Source of the DNA: Acanthaster planci
Taxonomy: Eukaryota; Echinodermata; Asteroidea; Valvatida; Acanthasteridae
Reading direction: 5' to 3'
Length of the DNA: 64,000 bases
Assembly: GCF_001949145.1 (NCBI RefSeq)
Contig: NW_019091378.1
Span: 1,134,558-1,198,557, forward strand
Shown here: in pieces, positions 33,965-56,264 of the stretch
Numbering within the stretch: position 1 is the first letter of the stretch
How the letters are laid out: each line of letters begins with the position of its first letter
Translations under genes and position numbers: made by a program
The notes under the pieces: generated by a model
The model's input: only the letters and a program-made list of their open reading frames with translations
Databases searched by the model: none
Told to the model about the DNA's origin: nothing

Positions 33965-36873
33965 ACTAAATTGAGCGGAGGCTCCTTATTTCAGAATTTA
34001 CTGTCAAACTGAAAATAGCAGATAATATATATCGTCATCAGTGGGGGTATCCATAAAACAGTTTTGCACAAAGGGTTGGGGTGCTGGCATTTTGTGCGTC
34101 TGTGTGAATACCTATGCGGTGGGGGTAGGGTCGAAGACAATGTGCACGTAAATACATCTGTAATGTGCCTTTGTAAGTTGTGATGAAATTTCAGGGTTCT
34201 TTCTCGTCAGTTGCGCGTACCACGGGTATGATGAACGTAGAGAAATAATTAGAGCCCCCCCCCCATTTTCATGTGTGCGCGAACCGGACAATAATTATAC
34301 CGAGAACAGGGTGGGATCATCTTTCAAATTCGAGATTACCATTTGTATATTCGGATATATATATGCTCGTGAAAATGTTGACTGTGAAAAGTTTACAACA
34401 ACATAAGTTTACTATGACAGATGATGCTTAAATGGGGTTAGTTGAACAGTAAAAAGAAAAAACAGCGAACAGAATTATTTGTTGAGGAAGCACGAACCAT
34501 ACGGCGACAATGACAACGGCCCAGCCCCCACCGGCTCAGCGAATGAATTTATCAAGTAGCAGAGCTAGAGGGCGCCAAAATGCACGACATGTTCGTGGTG
34601 TTTACCAACGCACAGCACTCATAGAAAGTACAAATTTGCCGATGGTGAGGCCTTTCCTTGAACTTTAACCATTAACCGATGCCGAATGGGATGACTGAGT
34701 GGAGTGGAACCTTGAACTAATTCTTGCAGTTCCTTGTTCTGTGCTTGCAGTGAACATCATGTAAGTAAATAAAGTAGGCCTAAGCAAGGTTAGTGAATTC
34801 ATGTTTTGCAAAACTTTCCATTTTTAATATCGTCAACTGGGGATTGTGAATTGGGGGCCCTGTTCTAATAACAGAAGGGAGACCTACATCATCCCAGGTT
34901 GGACGTTGTCTTTATTTCATTACGACTGACGTAGTACGGTCAGGGAGTCCACCTGGGCTAGACCTCGACCTACATGTACATCAGTACATCATGTACATTT
35001 TAACTTTTGGATTCCCTAGGTACTGTAGATGACTTTGACATTATGGTCAATAACTGTATGGTTGATGTTGTAGGGCATTTCCCCATAAAATGACATTTGC
35101 AACGTACATGTACATGTACGTGTGCGAATTATAGTGACCTAAAATTTACTACAGCCGATCTGGCTTGTTTGCAGACGACGTTGTTCCTGCGGCTTCGGTG
35201 ACACCCAATGTTCTTCATTAATCCATGTAGTGCCGGTATTTTGCTCAAACTCAGCTAGTGAGAATGAAACCATAAAAATTCAGTTTATTTAAGAACAAAT
35301 TTTGGTCAAAGTACTAAGTGTGCGAATCATGGTGACCCGTGGATATACGTTCAATGGTGTAAATATCATTTATAACCATGATAACTGGGGCGTCAAAACT
35401 TCTTAGTATGACCAGTCATGAAGGAAGTCCTCCATGGATCAATAAGTCCAAAATTCAAAAAAAGAGTTCTAATGCCTCAGTTAGAGGGCCCAAGGCTTGT
35501 TAAAGTTGTGTGGCTTTTGTTAATGTTTGTGGACATCACTAATTTTTCCCTAGGCCTACAATACCTAAGGAGGAATAAAAACTACATTTCATATTCCTCC
35601 ATGGTTTATGACTTATCAGCAGCGTGATAATATCATGAAAAGTCAAATTTAACCAGGAAAATATTGAAGCTTTTACTTGTGAAATACTCTGCACTTTGCA
35701 GGTTACTCTCTTTGGGTTTGTGTACCAGGTATCAAACTTGTGATGGCTGTAGGTGCTCTTTCCCAGTAAACTGTATTTAGCGATGGGCCTACATGTACGT
35801 GTGTATGTTGATTTTGCTTAGTTGTGTCTGTGCTGGTTAACTTGGTACATGTACATGTACATACAAATAGTACTGGCTGGGATTGCAACCATGAGTAAGT
35901 TGAGGTAATATTTAGTGGCACCTTGGAGTGACATATTTTGGTTAGTGGGACACTTGACTTTTGTTTTCTGTTGCTGATTAATTGCACTTCCCAGACGTGT
36001 ACTAGAGGAAACATTTTCAAGAAATAACAATGGTGACTAAAACAGTGTCCATCACTTACATGTGAAGCCATCATTTTATGAATTTTTCTCCAGAAAGTCA
36101 CTATCAATCCTAACCTTTTGTGATTCAAAATTTGACGCATTTCTCAGCAAAAATTGATAATCTCCAAACTCATGTACATGACTGCTTTCTTGGTTTGAAT
36201 TCTAATTATTATCTGTCACAAGTACATGCACATGTAGGCCTTCATGTAAATCATGTTTGTTAGAAATGGAGAAGTATAGTTACCATTCTTGTGATTGAAA
36301 TGAACATTTATAAACTGATATTCTTGAGTGTTTTACACGCTTCTGTGTGTGTTCAACTCATCCCATATGGCTGTCCCACTTAGTGGCTGGGTTGGTGGGA
36401 CAAAAGATGGGGTAGTTTGGCCTGTGTGTCTCTCTTGATGTGCAAATTAATTCAGTAATACCCAAGATGTTCCAAAATTCACACATGTAAAGTTATTGAA
36501 GTGAACTTCATTTCATCAAACACTTTTACCAGTTTGTCACAACAGTTAGATTTTTGCTTGAGTGTTTCACTTACCCCAGTTAGGCTACCCTACACCTTTA
36601 TTTTGAGAAATAAAAAACTAAAGTGTGTGTTTTGCCAGCATCTGGTCACAAATTACATGTAAATGTACTTTTTTATGAAAGCTGGTGCTAATAAACTACT
36701 GCTCTACTCCCCACTTGAAACCAAATTCCAGGATGTTTCACTTTTCCTTTTCATGATCCGTATCATTGGGTGATTTTGGCTAGGTCTATTTCCATCTCGT
36801 CAGTACGAATTTACAATGACAAAGATAAAGTGTCCAAGTCCCCTGGATCAGCCGTGTCTCTCTTTTGCTGCAG
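33965..36873. other. Intergenic, JADE to AADAT; holds AADAT promoter region
   Basis: No coding exon is supported here. A possible AADAT non-coding first exon could end at the donor GTAAGT (34761), because the AADAT start-codon exon has an acceptor at 36873. A short inverted-repeat element lies at 34891-34961, and runs of ACATGTACATGT occur at about 35106 and 35847. The 34511 ATG frame (MTTAQPPPAQ...) is about 50 codons with no recognised homology. Confidence 0.4.
34891..34961. repeat. Short inverted-repeat element family, copy B
   Basis: It reads CCCAGGTTGGACGTTGTCTT, TATTTCATTACGACTGACGT, AGTACGGTCAGGGAGTCCAC and CTGGGCTAG. Termini are near-inverted. The inverse arrangement is present at 48233-48300. 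Confidence 0.65.
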
Positions 36874-36951
36874 AACTGCGTGTGAGAAACGTATCAGTGT
36901 CGGCTATTCAGGAAAACTGCTGAGTAACCAGTGAGACGTTCTGTTCCTAAA
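36874..36951 (+). other. AADAT: 5' UTR part of the AADAT start-codon exon
   Basis: A strong pyrimidine tract and acceptor (TCTCTTTTGCTGCAG, ending 36873) precede the start ATG by 78 bases. This shows at least one upstream non-coding exon. The ATG at 36952 is the first in this stretch and lies in a CCTAAAATGA context. Confidence 0.55.
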
Positions 36952-45664
<8,713 letters not shown>

Positions 45665-46215
45665 AAGGGGTTAGAAACTGTGCCCAAATCATCTTTTTTT
45701 GCGGCTATGGCTCCAGTTTTTCAGGCACGGTGTATCTAGTAGCCGTAGCCAGTGACATTACTTCCCAGCCATATTAACATGTACCTATGTTGTTTACATG
45801 TAGACAAGTGAAGAAAACTTCTGTTGAAGACTCTAACCTTATGCTAAAAAGCATCACAGGAGAATGTTGACATCATTTGTGAATATTGTCAAACAGTATT
45901 CTTATTTCTTATTACTGCCCTTCTCCAAAACTACCCTGTATTTTAATAACACTGAAAATTCATTTTGAAGTAAAAGTATCACACTCCACCAGTTAATTAC
46001 CATGTAGCATAACTTCGTTCAATCAAAAATTGTGTGAAAATTTGCAAGCATCAATTCCTTAACAGTTTTTTTATGGATTCAAAACTGAGAGTGCTCTAAC
46101 TGAAATGTTTCCCTGAAACTTGTCAGCCTTTAAAATTTTATTTAGAGATTAATTTATAAATACTTATTGGCCATTGTGTTAATATTCCTGAATAAAGAGT
46201 TAGTATACTTTTATG
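45665..46215 (+). other. AADAT: Probable AADAT 3' UTR with AATAAA at 46191
   Basis: AT-rich sequence without exons follows the AADAT stop. The canonical AATAAA at 46191-46196 is a good candidate polyadenylation signal about 530 bases downstream. Confidence 0.45.
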
Positions 46216-49200
46216 GGTGGATACTGAATACATCTCAGAATTATATGTACATAAGTTTGCAGTTTTTGGTTGGAGTTCCTGTATTTGGTAAAACAGACAT
46301 CCTACACAGTTAAGGCACATTGTGCAAAGACCTAATGGGAGATTTTCACCGTTGTGGGCACCATGCCTGTTTGCTGTGCAGCTTACATAGATAAGGCCCA
46401 AATACAGCCCAATGTAGAGTTTAAGCAATATAAACAAAGGTAAATAGACAGGGTACAAGAGGAGAAACATGCCCGTCTGTATGGTTTGGCAAGTTCCAAG
46501 GTCATTTATAAAGGAAAGTACAACATGTAACATATAAGAGTCGGTATTTGTGCATGTACTACTGGTTGGTTGTTATTTTATTATCGGTCTGTATACTTTG
46601 TAATACTTTTTAAATCTTTTATGCATTGATTTACAGTTCCCTCATTTAAAATAATATTTTTGAACACACTGCTTGTGTGCTGAAAAAAAGGCTCATGGGT
46701 TACAAGCTGTCAGTGTCATATCTATGCACATGCATGATGCAGTGCAGGTGTCTTGTGCATGTGGAAATGTTGACCTGTGTTTATAATTCAAATGAACTCT
46801 ATCCATTGAGTGCTTGGCAGAACTTACATTATGCATTTTCCCTTCACAGTGCTGTTTAAGGGCGGTGAGCCATAGCAGGTCTGTGATTTTTGTTCCTGCA
46901 TCACAATTCGCTCAAGCAAGCCTTAATTATCCTCAGTTTGTTTGTGGAGACTGCACAATTCCAAACACACACAAACTCCAACATCATGCTGACACTTGGA
47001 AAAAAGTAGATTTTGAATTACAAGTGCAGTCTTAGGATACGAACCACTTAAGTTTGGCTCACAAAGCGATTATCTAAACCACTTAGTTAGCCTTAATTAA
47101 TCTGCAAAAGGAGTTTATTTTGTCTTTTGATACTTTATCTGACCATAGAGCAAGAAACAGATGTAACGTTTTTGTACCGCTCTCTGTATACACCCTTAAC
47201 GAATAACTAACCACTGCCCCCCCCCCGACTCGTAGACCTGACAAGTAAAATATGCAGACGCGTGCTCAGGGAATTCCCCAACCTTCATATGACGTAAGAA
47301 ATCGCTACCGCTGATTTGCATGTGACCTTTGTCGTGTCGGATCACAGCGAACTTCATCCACTGACCTCCATATAGTGCCAACGTTGTAATTGTAATTTCA
47401 CTACAACTTTTCAGATCGCGTAACTTTTGTGTGTATGTATCAATTCGGTCGTTTGCGACAGAAGAGTCTCGGAAAGTTACTAAATCTTGGGAATCACCTC
47501 TGAACGCCCTCATTTGCTGCGGAGTGATATTTAACTTCGACAATATTCTGAAACAAAGTGTCTCTAAATGGCGTTGGCGCCAGGATTATTTTCGCGTTTT
47601 AAATAATGGATATCCTTTATTCACCGTCCTGTGAGAAGAGTGGTTGCGGAATTTACAAGTATACATGAATTTGTAGTGTAATTATGTAATTGCCAGCATC
47701 CAGTGATGCTAAATTTATTCAACCTAACAGATCTGCACCGTGGACAACAGGGTAGGACCAAATCGTAAAAAAATCGTGGTTGGTGATTTGGGAATATAAT
47801 CAAGCGATTACAAGCAATTTTCCCTTGCAAGCTTAACCAAAGGCCACAAATTTGGAAGAAATAAGGAAAGGGTAAGTTTGTGTTCTTATAATCTTTAGTC
47901 TTAAATAAAAAAAAATCGCTAGAAACTTTTGACCAATGGGGTATAGCGTAAGAAAACGGAATTTAGGCAGCCATTTTGAGTTTCCCCCATAGTTACATGT
48001 AGTTTTAGAACACAGTTAACATCACATGGAGAGTACAACTTCCAAGAATCGATCGTGACAGTTGAAAGAACACTAGATATTTCAGACATTCAGCTATGAG
48101 AAAAGTCACCACATCCATTGGACTGTTTCCCGTGTGTTAGGTAAGTTTTTAGGAAATAACGTGACTAGTATTTTGTCACTCGGAAGTTAATGTATAGGCC
48201 CAAACTAGTGACTGAGTTTTGCTGGGTCTCACCTAGCCAAGGTGGACTCCCTGACCGTACTACTCAGTCGTAATGAAATGAAGATAACGTCCAACCTGGT
48301 CTTACCGGAACGTTACCTCATAAGCCTACATGTACCCGGTTACCATAGTTAGGCCTACAGTACCGCTACTGAAAAATAATTCCAGTCTACACAAGATTCC
48401 AGTCTCCTCTTTTGACTGAACAAATTACTTGTCTTTCAGAATTTCCACGGTGCGAAGATAATATTCATGTCACAGACTAGGCCCAGTCATGCTAGTTGTA
48501 ATGTGTCACTAAATTTTGTGATTGAAGTTGAGTCATTTACCTAGTGACTCTAGTCACTAGGTTAAAATCATGTAGGCTAGTGTGAGTCTAGTCTTCAAAT
48601 AGAGAAGTCAAATTACCATGTGCAGTTGAGCTGAGTCGAATCTTCAGGGTAAAGAAGTTGAGTCAAATTGTGTAGTCAAGTTGAGACAAGTATCTAGCTC
48701 AAGTCAACTCGAGTCACAAATAATTGAATACAAAACAAATTCCTCGCAAAACTAAAAAGGGTGCCAGTGGTTACCATCCAATGTAGAAAGTAAAGTTCAT
48801 TGAAAATTCATGTGTACACAGACAGACCTAGCTCATTCAGCCTAGTTTGAGGAAAATCAACCCAGTAGCTGGTCTGCAAGTTGGGTCCTGTGTGACCATA
48901 AACGTAAAGCTGCCGTTACACCAAGAGCCTCATCTAAAAAGTAATAAGCCGTCTGTGAGCTAAATGTGAATGAAGTCTGATACATGTACACTGAGGTATC
49001 TGATTGCACATATGATATGAATTCCCCAGCTACAGTGTATCATTTTGGGGGCAAGCTTTTGCATTAAGCGACCATCATCCCTGGAATGGGCTGTTCCTTT
49101 GTATCCTTCTTATCCATTGAGAACAGTGTATTTTTGTAAGGAGTTTCTTATGTAACAAAGCAAAAACTTGGCCAAATCACAAGGTATTGCAATGGTGGTT

Positions 49201-50905
49201 TTAGTCTAGAGAATTCAAATTGTTAACGTGAATGTAAAGAGTTTATTCGAATTTAACTTGCAAAATGCTTATTGCCAAGATAATTGAAACCATGCATTGA
49301 GAAATGCATTTGGAGTCTGGTTCCGAGTTAGAATTACATGCTACAGAGCCACAAGGTTGGAGTTCATGACATGATGTTTGTTGTACCATAAAAAAAAGAC
49401 AACAGACGTTGACAAGGAAAGACGTCGACACTTGCTCTTATGCATATAGGATACAGTATTTGCAATATGACACGAATCTGATAAACCAGCACTGTAAAGT
49501 CATTGCAAATATTTCGTGCAAAGCTATTTTTTTATCAAGTCTTATTAGCTTTCATTCAAGTCCAGTCTTCCAGACCAGTCAATTCATTTGCATGCTGGAC
49601 TTGAGTCTAGTACTTGACCATTTACCTGTTCAGTTGCCAGAAATTGCGACTCAAGTCAGACTCGAGTTGAATCATTCACTAAAGTCTATGAGCCAACTAG
49701 TCATATAAATTTCAAATTTTTGGTCAACCTTTGTTTGGTTTTGTTCTGTGATACCATGAGAGTAGCATTTGTCAGCATACACTGATATTTTGAAATAGAA
49801 AAATACATACATGCCTGCACCTACAGTTATCCAGCTTTTACCGACAGAGTTATTACCTAATTATTTTTGCGACACTGGTATGACCTTGCGCCCTCTATAG
49901 TTTCTACTAGTGCCCTTTTCTGTTAACGGCATAAAGGGCGAACGCATGCGCTATATGAACACACCAACCAATCAACCATGGTCCTCCACCAGCGCGAATG
50001 GCTAAATTGTTATTTATGTAAATAGATACGACAGGTGTGAGAACAAATTCCCGAGGGACACTGCATGTAAGAACCTGTACACTTGATTCAGTAGCAGAGA
50101 TCAACTATTTTTCTTTTTCTTTCTTTTTAAGACAAGTGTGATGGAAACCACGATCACGAGGCGGCAGAGCTATCCAAACCAGCAACTTGACAAGGACAAT
50201 TTTGTGATTCGAAATGTCACATTTTCGCCCTCATGGTTAAAACTGTCAAAATACTGCTCGTTAGTAATATTTAGGTTATCCTTCGAGGAATTGACTTCAA
50301 TGAAGGCAGACGTTGCATGGTGTCATCAAATCCTTCTCACATTTAAAATTTAAGTTTGGCTTGAAACATAATTTCGTTAGTCTGTAACAGAACCGCACAT
50401 CAATGCAAGGTGCGAGCAAATACTTATAACGCACAAATTGCAGAAGCAAAGTGAGAACATCCGTGAATGCAAATAGTACACAGTTGATTAAACTTGGCAT
50501 TACATTGCCATGGACATTTTGTTTTGTTTTTGAAATTGTTTCATTTTTTAAGACTTGTACTCCTACTAAATGCTATCATTACAAATCACTTTCAAAGCAA
50601 AATCGGTGAAAACGAAACAGCACTGTTCAGAAACAACATATGGGAAGCAGAATTGTACATGTAGACAACAGCAATTGTTGAGTACATTTCAATGACAAGA
50701 TCAAGGAATTGTAAGCCCTACAGCTTCAGTACCGGTAATTTTTTTTTTGTTTTGAGAAACCAGAAAGAACCTGCCTTACCATTATACAGGAATAAATTGA
50801 ACTGAAGTAAACCTTTGAATCCCCTCTTCACCCAGTCGAGTTTTTTTTGTCTGCCTCGGGCTGGGAGAAAAACAACGTGAGCTTATTACAACTACAATTG
50901 CTTTT
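46216..50905. other. Intergenic, AADAT to METTL27-like gene
   Basis: I find no supported exon. The interval has a copy of the short inverted-repeat family (48233-48300) and two zones of degenerate GACTCGAGTC / AAGTCAAGT-like repeats (about 48480-48720 and 49555-49690). The two genes flanking it converge (plus, then minus), so both 3' ends fall here. Confidence 0.5.
48233..48300. repeat. Short inverted-repeat element family, copy C (inverted)
   Basis: It reads CTAGCCAAGGTGGACTCCCT, GACCGTACTACTCAGTCGTA, ATGAAATGAAGATAACGTCC and AACCTGG, the reverse complement of copy B with few changes. Confidence 0.65.
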
Positions 50906-53900
50906 TTAAAGGAGGCGAATTGTGAACATGTCGGCCAGATATCCACTGTGGTAAGGTATGGTGGTCTTGTTCACCAACTCCCAGATGTTGTTGTCAATGA
51001 GTTTTTGGATGCCATCCCCAATGATCACCCTGTGATTGGGGAGATCATCGTCGTACTCTATCTTGCTTAGAGTAAACACCATGAACCCGCCTGCAATTGA
51101 TAAGAGGGAATATTTCAGCTTACTAGGTGCGTGGTCACATCCTCAACATATAGTGAGGTACGTGAACCTTTTCACCAATAAATTCGTTATTTTTTATGCA
51201 CGCATGCGTGTAAATTATGCAAAAAAACCGTGAGCAGCCAGTTGAAAATGTACAGCGGTGCAAGCTTTGATGCCGTTCACTCTCAATAAGATATGATTAT
51301 GGATTTATTAGTAAAAATGTCCGTTGGAGAGGAAAACCTTAATTGCTCATGTGCAAATCGGGAAGAGTTTTTTTGCGTGTCTATGTTACGTGATCAAGGG
51401 ACGAAAGGGAATTTTCAAACTGGTTTCCAGATCCTCGAAATTAATATACTTCATAAGATAACGTGGTTTTTTTGGGGGGGGGGCTTGGGGCATTTTCTAC
51501 AGTGGCAGGTACGAATACACTTTTTGACAATACCCTTTTTGACGATTCTGTTCCATTCGGGAAACGCCTCGTGAGTGATGTCGTTCAACAAAAGTGCGCC
51601 AACGCAGATGAGACCACCATAAGCACCTGACAATGGAAAGTACAAAAGTGTATGAAAAATAGACGACTCCAAGAGAACTGCTTAGAGCTAGAGATACGTT
51701 ACGGCGATACAAGTGGACTTTCGCACAAGTCGAATTGCACACACTTAAAGTGAGTCAGCTCCTCCATGTATGAGGAATTGTAAAAATTGAAGTCACAGAT
51801 CTTAAGCTGGTAGTACGAAAATGAGACTTGTCAAAATATGAACTTGTGGAACGTAGCTTGAAGAACATAGGAAGGGAAATTATTTTCTGTTGTCTAGTGC
51901 CAAAATTTCAGTGAACGTAGAATGACGAGGACGGCGTGCATTTTTGTAAGTTTTAAATGCGCATGCACACGCATAACCCGAATTTGTTTTGTTGTTGGAC
52001 GCGTTTCAAAACATGTCACGGCAGCTTGTAAATCAGACACTCAGAAATATTGTGCATATACTCAAATTATACTTTATTCATTCACATGCAGAGCCAAATA
52101 TAATTTTCTCGTGACCAATGACTCTGTCTACGCACAAGCAAAAGTGTCCCTTCCGAAGCATTCTTCTTATTGTCTTGTGGCACACTTGTACCGAAAGAAC
52201 AAAGACTGTGGGTGGTGGCCTCGCAGTTATAAGAGCATTGAATTCGTAGTTGGCGGGTAAAACCACACGTTGCCTGTTCAAATCCAGCCTTGGATCATGG
52301 TCGTGTGCCCTTGGACAAGACATTTTATTTGCGTTCGTTGCTTCTCCCCATCCAGGGGTAATTGGTGCCCGTAAGGGCAGAGGTGGTTATTGTAGTCGAT
52401 TTAGCTGCTTCTTGCCGAAGTGACTGCACTGCGTGCCACATACTCTCAGGGGAGTTGAGATGGTATTTGGACTGTTTCATGAGTCCAGTGAGCAGGGGTA
52501 ATAATAATAATAATGAAATACTTTATTGACTTGTGTAGCGCAAATATATGAATATATAATTCTATAATAAGCTTTCCATCATAACATTAAACGAAATGAT
52601 ATTCAACACATGTTAATGAAACGAAAAGTAAAAATTTAAAAGTTAATATGAAAGTATTTCAACACTCGACAACAAGACTCAAAAATCAAAGAATCAACAA
52701 ACGACCCCCTCACAAAAGAATTACGACAAGTAGACGATGTAGACACTCTCTTAACACCCTGAGCACCCTGTGATCCCTTCACACTGACACAATGTAGACA
52801 CTCTCTTAACACTCCGACCACCCGGTGATCCCTTTACGCTGACACCCTTAGGAATTAATAGAAGTCCTGCTTTGAACAGGTACGTTTTCAATAATGTCTT
52901 AAAAGTGGCCAAGCTGTCAGCCCTTCTAATGTGTACGGGAACGGCGTTCCAAAGTTTTGGAGCAGCAGTTAATAAAGGCCCAGTCCCCGAGTGAGTGCAG
53001 TGCCAAGAATGTAACAAGAAGAGGTATTCTTTACGATAAGTTGGCTAAGATAGGTTGGAGCTCAACCATGGAAGCATATGTAGGTCAGCACCGATATTTT
53101 AAATTAATTCAAAACTTCACTGAAGGCCAATCAGCTTTAATAAGCAGCATGACAAAACCTATCCAGCTTGTAAACAATAAAAATTATGATCACCTTCTGT
53201 GTTGATCTGTTGGGAATTATGATTGTCTTTATTATTAAATGCCAATTGTTAATAATAAGAACTCCCCTCTATTAGTCAACCTTATCGTACCGTCTGCGAT
53301 GTCTTGGATCTTGTTGCTGTCGATTTTGCTGCAGATAAGCCGTTTGTAGACTCCTTTCGAAGCACTGATGTCCAAACTACGTTGGGAGTAGTCCACGGCA
53401 TCGATTGTAACGAAGCCAACTTTAGCCAGCTGATAGAGAATGCGAGGAAAGCGTAAATATCTCTCTGTATAATGATGTCCAACGTGTCCTAGTACTTGTG
53501 ATTAGTGTTTCTTATTGAGGGAAGTGAAAGAATTGACACAAGGAAAAACAAAGCAATCATGATTTTGTTGTTTAAAATTTCTGATTTGATTTACAAAATT
53601 AAATTAGATTTTTAAAATTAAATCGATTCATCTTTTTACTTGTGTCTCTGTGTGAGTGTGCAGAACAGGATAGTGGTACTTGATTTTCATGCGTATTGAA
53701 TTTTTCAAAACATGTCACATCATGGATCTCCGTGCCTCAGTATAGAATTCACAGAAGAAGCTAAGTTTGTCATTTAACATGATTCTGTTTTAGTCTATTG
53801 AGTGGTCCAGCAGTTCTTGCATATTGTCTGTCATCCATTTTCCCTGGCATTTGTACTTTTGTTTCCGGCAACACATCATGCACAAATTTCATACAGAGAT

Positions 53901-56264
53901 GCCAGTTTTGTACGTTTGTGTTGAGTGGCCTTTTCAGCTGCCGCTTTTTGAAGTCTGAACAACATGTAAAATTGTTCGAGAGCCTTTGGGGAAAGTATTC
54001 ATCAATGCTCACATTTATGCAAATCATAATAAATGTTATGTCATGCATGTAAATTGTACATGCACAATAGACATTGGCATTAATATTACCAATTTGCATG
54101 TGATTTACGTATTTCAAATACATGTATGCATTTATGTGAACACGTGATTTTTAAATTTTTGAACTATCTTTGATATTTCTTTCAGTGATTTAAATCAACG
54201 AATTAAATCAACAGATTTAATTTAACGACGCTGCAAGTGACTTGTTCTGTACACCTGTGGTGTCTATTTAAGTTTATGAACAGGCATGAACACTGTTTGT
54301 TACACAAACATATAACTATACGTTTGTGCAGCTGTGAATGTTTCTTTTATTCATTGAAATAGGGTAAACTGTTTTATTGTGGATAACAACAGACATTGAC
54401 AAAAAGAAGTAGAAAGTGCCTTAACATAGGACGATACACGAAAACATATTCTGAAGTGAATCTCAACGAAATCGAAGGGTCGTCCTCACAAAAGGGGCAA
54501 AGGAGCAAATGACCAGCTAAGTGAACGAACGAGAAAGAACTGAGTAAAAGAGTACTGAAGAGAGCAAGAAATGAGTACAGGAGCAGGTGAAATAGCAAAG
54601 GCGTAGTTAAAAGAGCAAGAAAATGTGGACTTGTGAGGTAAAAAGAGACAGCTCGATTACAGTACATTAAACGGTCGTACGGAACCCAGTACAGTCTTTT
54701 GCAAAAGTTTAAGACCACCTGGAATTTGATTGGTATTTCTGTCACTGGGCCTGCATTACATTGTCTCATTGAGTGATTACTTGACATTGTTTTTACAGTG
54801 GTGCATAACATCAGTGTAGTGCTATATACCCATTGGAATAAAACTTATTGCGAAGGCGGGTCTTGTGTGATATTTTGTCTGAAAGGCACCATTGGTAAAA
54901 AACAAAAATAATAATAAGCCGGTCTTCGTAATCATATAGGAGGGCACACAAAATATCATTAGACCGTTAACATTTCAAATCGTGAAAGTGTATTCAAATA
55001 ACTGTTTAACCAAGCTGACAAGGTTACACATTGAAAATAAATACAAGTTGCCATGATTGATTGGTTTCAGTTTGGTTTTCCTCCAGGTTAATGCATTTTG
55101 TATGGAGGGTCCTAAACTTTTGCAAATGACTATAGTGCCTGGGACCATGTCGTTTTTGCAGGGCGAACCTTTGACAATATTGGCCATTTTCGTCTGGTCG
55201 GTAGTCTGGTGTTTTATTCATTGAAATCACACCATAGTGTCGAGTAGCAGGAAATAAGGAGGTCATTTGACAGTGGCCCGTAAACACGGTTAAGGAAAAG
55301 AATGGGAAACCGCGAAGTCTGCTTACGAAATGTGGGGGATTTTTCTGAATGATACAAGTCTAAATTATGAATGGGAATACATGTACTTTGGTAGATGTGT
55401 GTGTTAATGTGCTAATTAATGGCACTATAATGTATACATAACGAAATTACATGTATTGGGTGTGTTCGATAAGTTTCCACGGGTTGCACCTCACTCCCAC
55501 CGTCTCGCTTGTTTGCCAAAGCACAATGTAACAACCATCTCCGGGTCAGGACAGCCTCAGTAACAATGTCTATAATAGTCTAGTTGTGAGATGGTCAAAG
55601 AGAAGACAGCCCATACCTCTTCACCCACGATGCCGGTGCCTGCAGCACAGTCGATAACGGGGACACTTTTGTCCATCAAAACTTCACCAATAGCCTCGGC
55701 GCATAGTCGAGGCGCCTCGTAGCCAGAATTTTGGACGTCCTAAAAAGGAGAAAATAACGTGCCCAAAAATAAGCTGTGTTCTGGGGCAATTTCATGGAGC
55801 TGCTTAAGCATGAAATTTGCTTAAGTGTGAAAAAAAAAACCTTACATGATATATCAGGTCAGCAGCCAAAACTCCATGTTATGTATATTGTTTTGGGATC
55901 GTATTTAGCTGGTGTTTTTTTTTTTTTTTTTTGGTTAGAATGACTATAAGATAGAGTTTGAGCTGGTAACCTTTGTTTATTAAGCAAATTGTTTTCCGCT
56001 TAAGCAAAGTTTGTGCGTAAGCAGCTCTATGAAATTTGCCCATGATAGGAAAGTAAGAAACTCAAAGTATGGGCGCAATGTGAGCTTCATTTAGAAGGGC
56101 TGGTCGGGCAGTAGAGTGGGGTGTGCTTCGTTACTGACCTGGTCATAACTTTCGGCCCATTTCTCGTAGAAGTCCAGCTTTTCGTCAGCACTTATGCAGA
56201 AGGTCTTGTGCACTTTCTCGCTGGTGACTGTCGAGGGTGTCTGGGGGACGCCGCAGGAGGCCAT
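50906..56264 (-). CDS. METTL27: METTL27-like SAM-dependent methyltransferase, complete
   Basis: Five minus-strand exons join in phase to 221 codons plus stop: 56264-56139 (ATG 56264-56262), 55739-55617, 53429-53291, 51626-51534 and 51090-50906. Visible blocks are LDFYEKWAESYDQDV, which matches the FYDRWAPDYDQDV block of human METTL27 (WBSCR27), and SAM motif I VIDCAAGTGIVGEEL (residues 70-84). Then come VDYSQRSLDISASKGVYKRL (acidic-loop region), GGLICVGALL and KKGGFMVFTLSKIEY. This is a class I Rossmann methyltransferase; the substrate of the family is not established. Length and order agree with METTL27, which is about 245 aa in human. The intron between the second and third exons is 2.2 kb with little recognisable content, and the next intron (51627-53290) contains a SINE and a retrotransposon end. 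The C-terminal end (YHSGYLADMFTIRLL) is not recognised in human METTL27. Confidence 0.9.
52205..52514 (+). mobile_element. tRNA-derived SINE
   Basis: A tRNA-like head (GGTGGCCTCGCAGTTATAAG AGC) carries a B-box match, GTTCAAATCCA, at 52276-52286. A body follows with GTGCCCTTGGACAAGACATT and GGTGCCCGTAAGGGCAGAGG, and the tail is a (TAA)n run at about 52497-52513. Box spacing and tail are typical of invertebrate SINEs. It lies in the METTL27-like intron 51627-53290. Confidence 0.7.
52515..53017 (-). mobile_element. 3' end of a non-LTR retrotransposon (5'-truncated)
   Basis: A minus-strand frame (53017 down to about 52855) contains AAPKLWNAVPVHIRRADSLA followed by TFKTLLKTYLF. This is the characteristic C-terminus of reverse-transcriptase ORFs of the L2/CR1/RTE kind. 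It continues to a 3' end with GCGCTACACAAGTCAATAAA and an ATT repeat tail at 52500-52515. The tail abuts that of the SINE, so the two elements are tail-to-tail. An internal direct repeat (GTAGACACTCTCTTAACAC at about 52738 and 52795) is present. Confidence 0.7.

Noticed and set aside
35703-36140. 145-codon minus-strand frame upstream of AADAT
   Set aside because: No domain, low-complexity ACATGT repeats within it and no neighbouring exons.
46138-46533. 131-codon minus-strand frame downstream of AADAT
   Set aside because: AT-rich, with leucine/tyrosine-biased composition expected by chance and overlapping the likely AADAT 3' end.
52205-52300. Functional tRNA gene
   Set aside because: A- and B-box-like sequences are present, but the cloverleaf is not maintained and a SINE body and tail follow.
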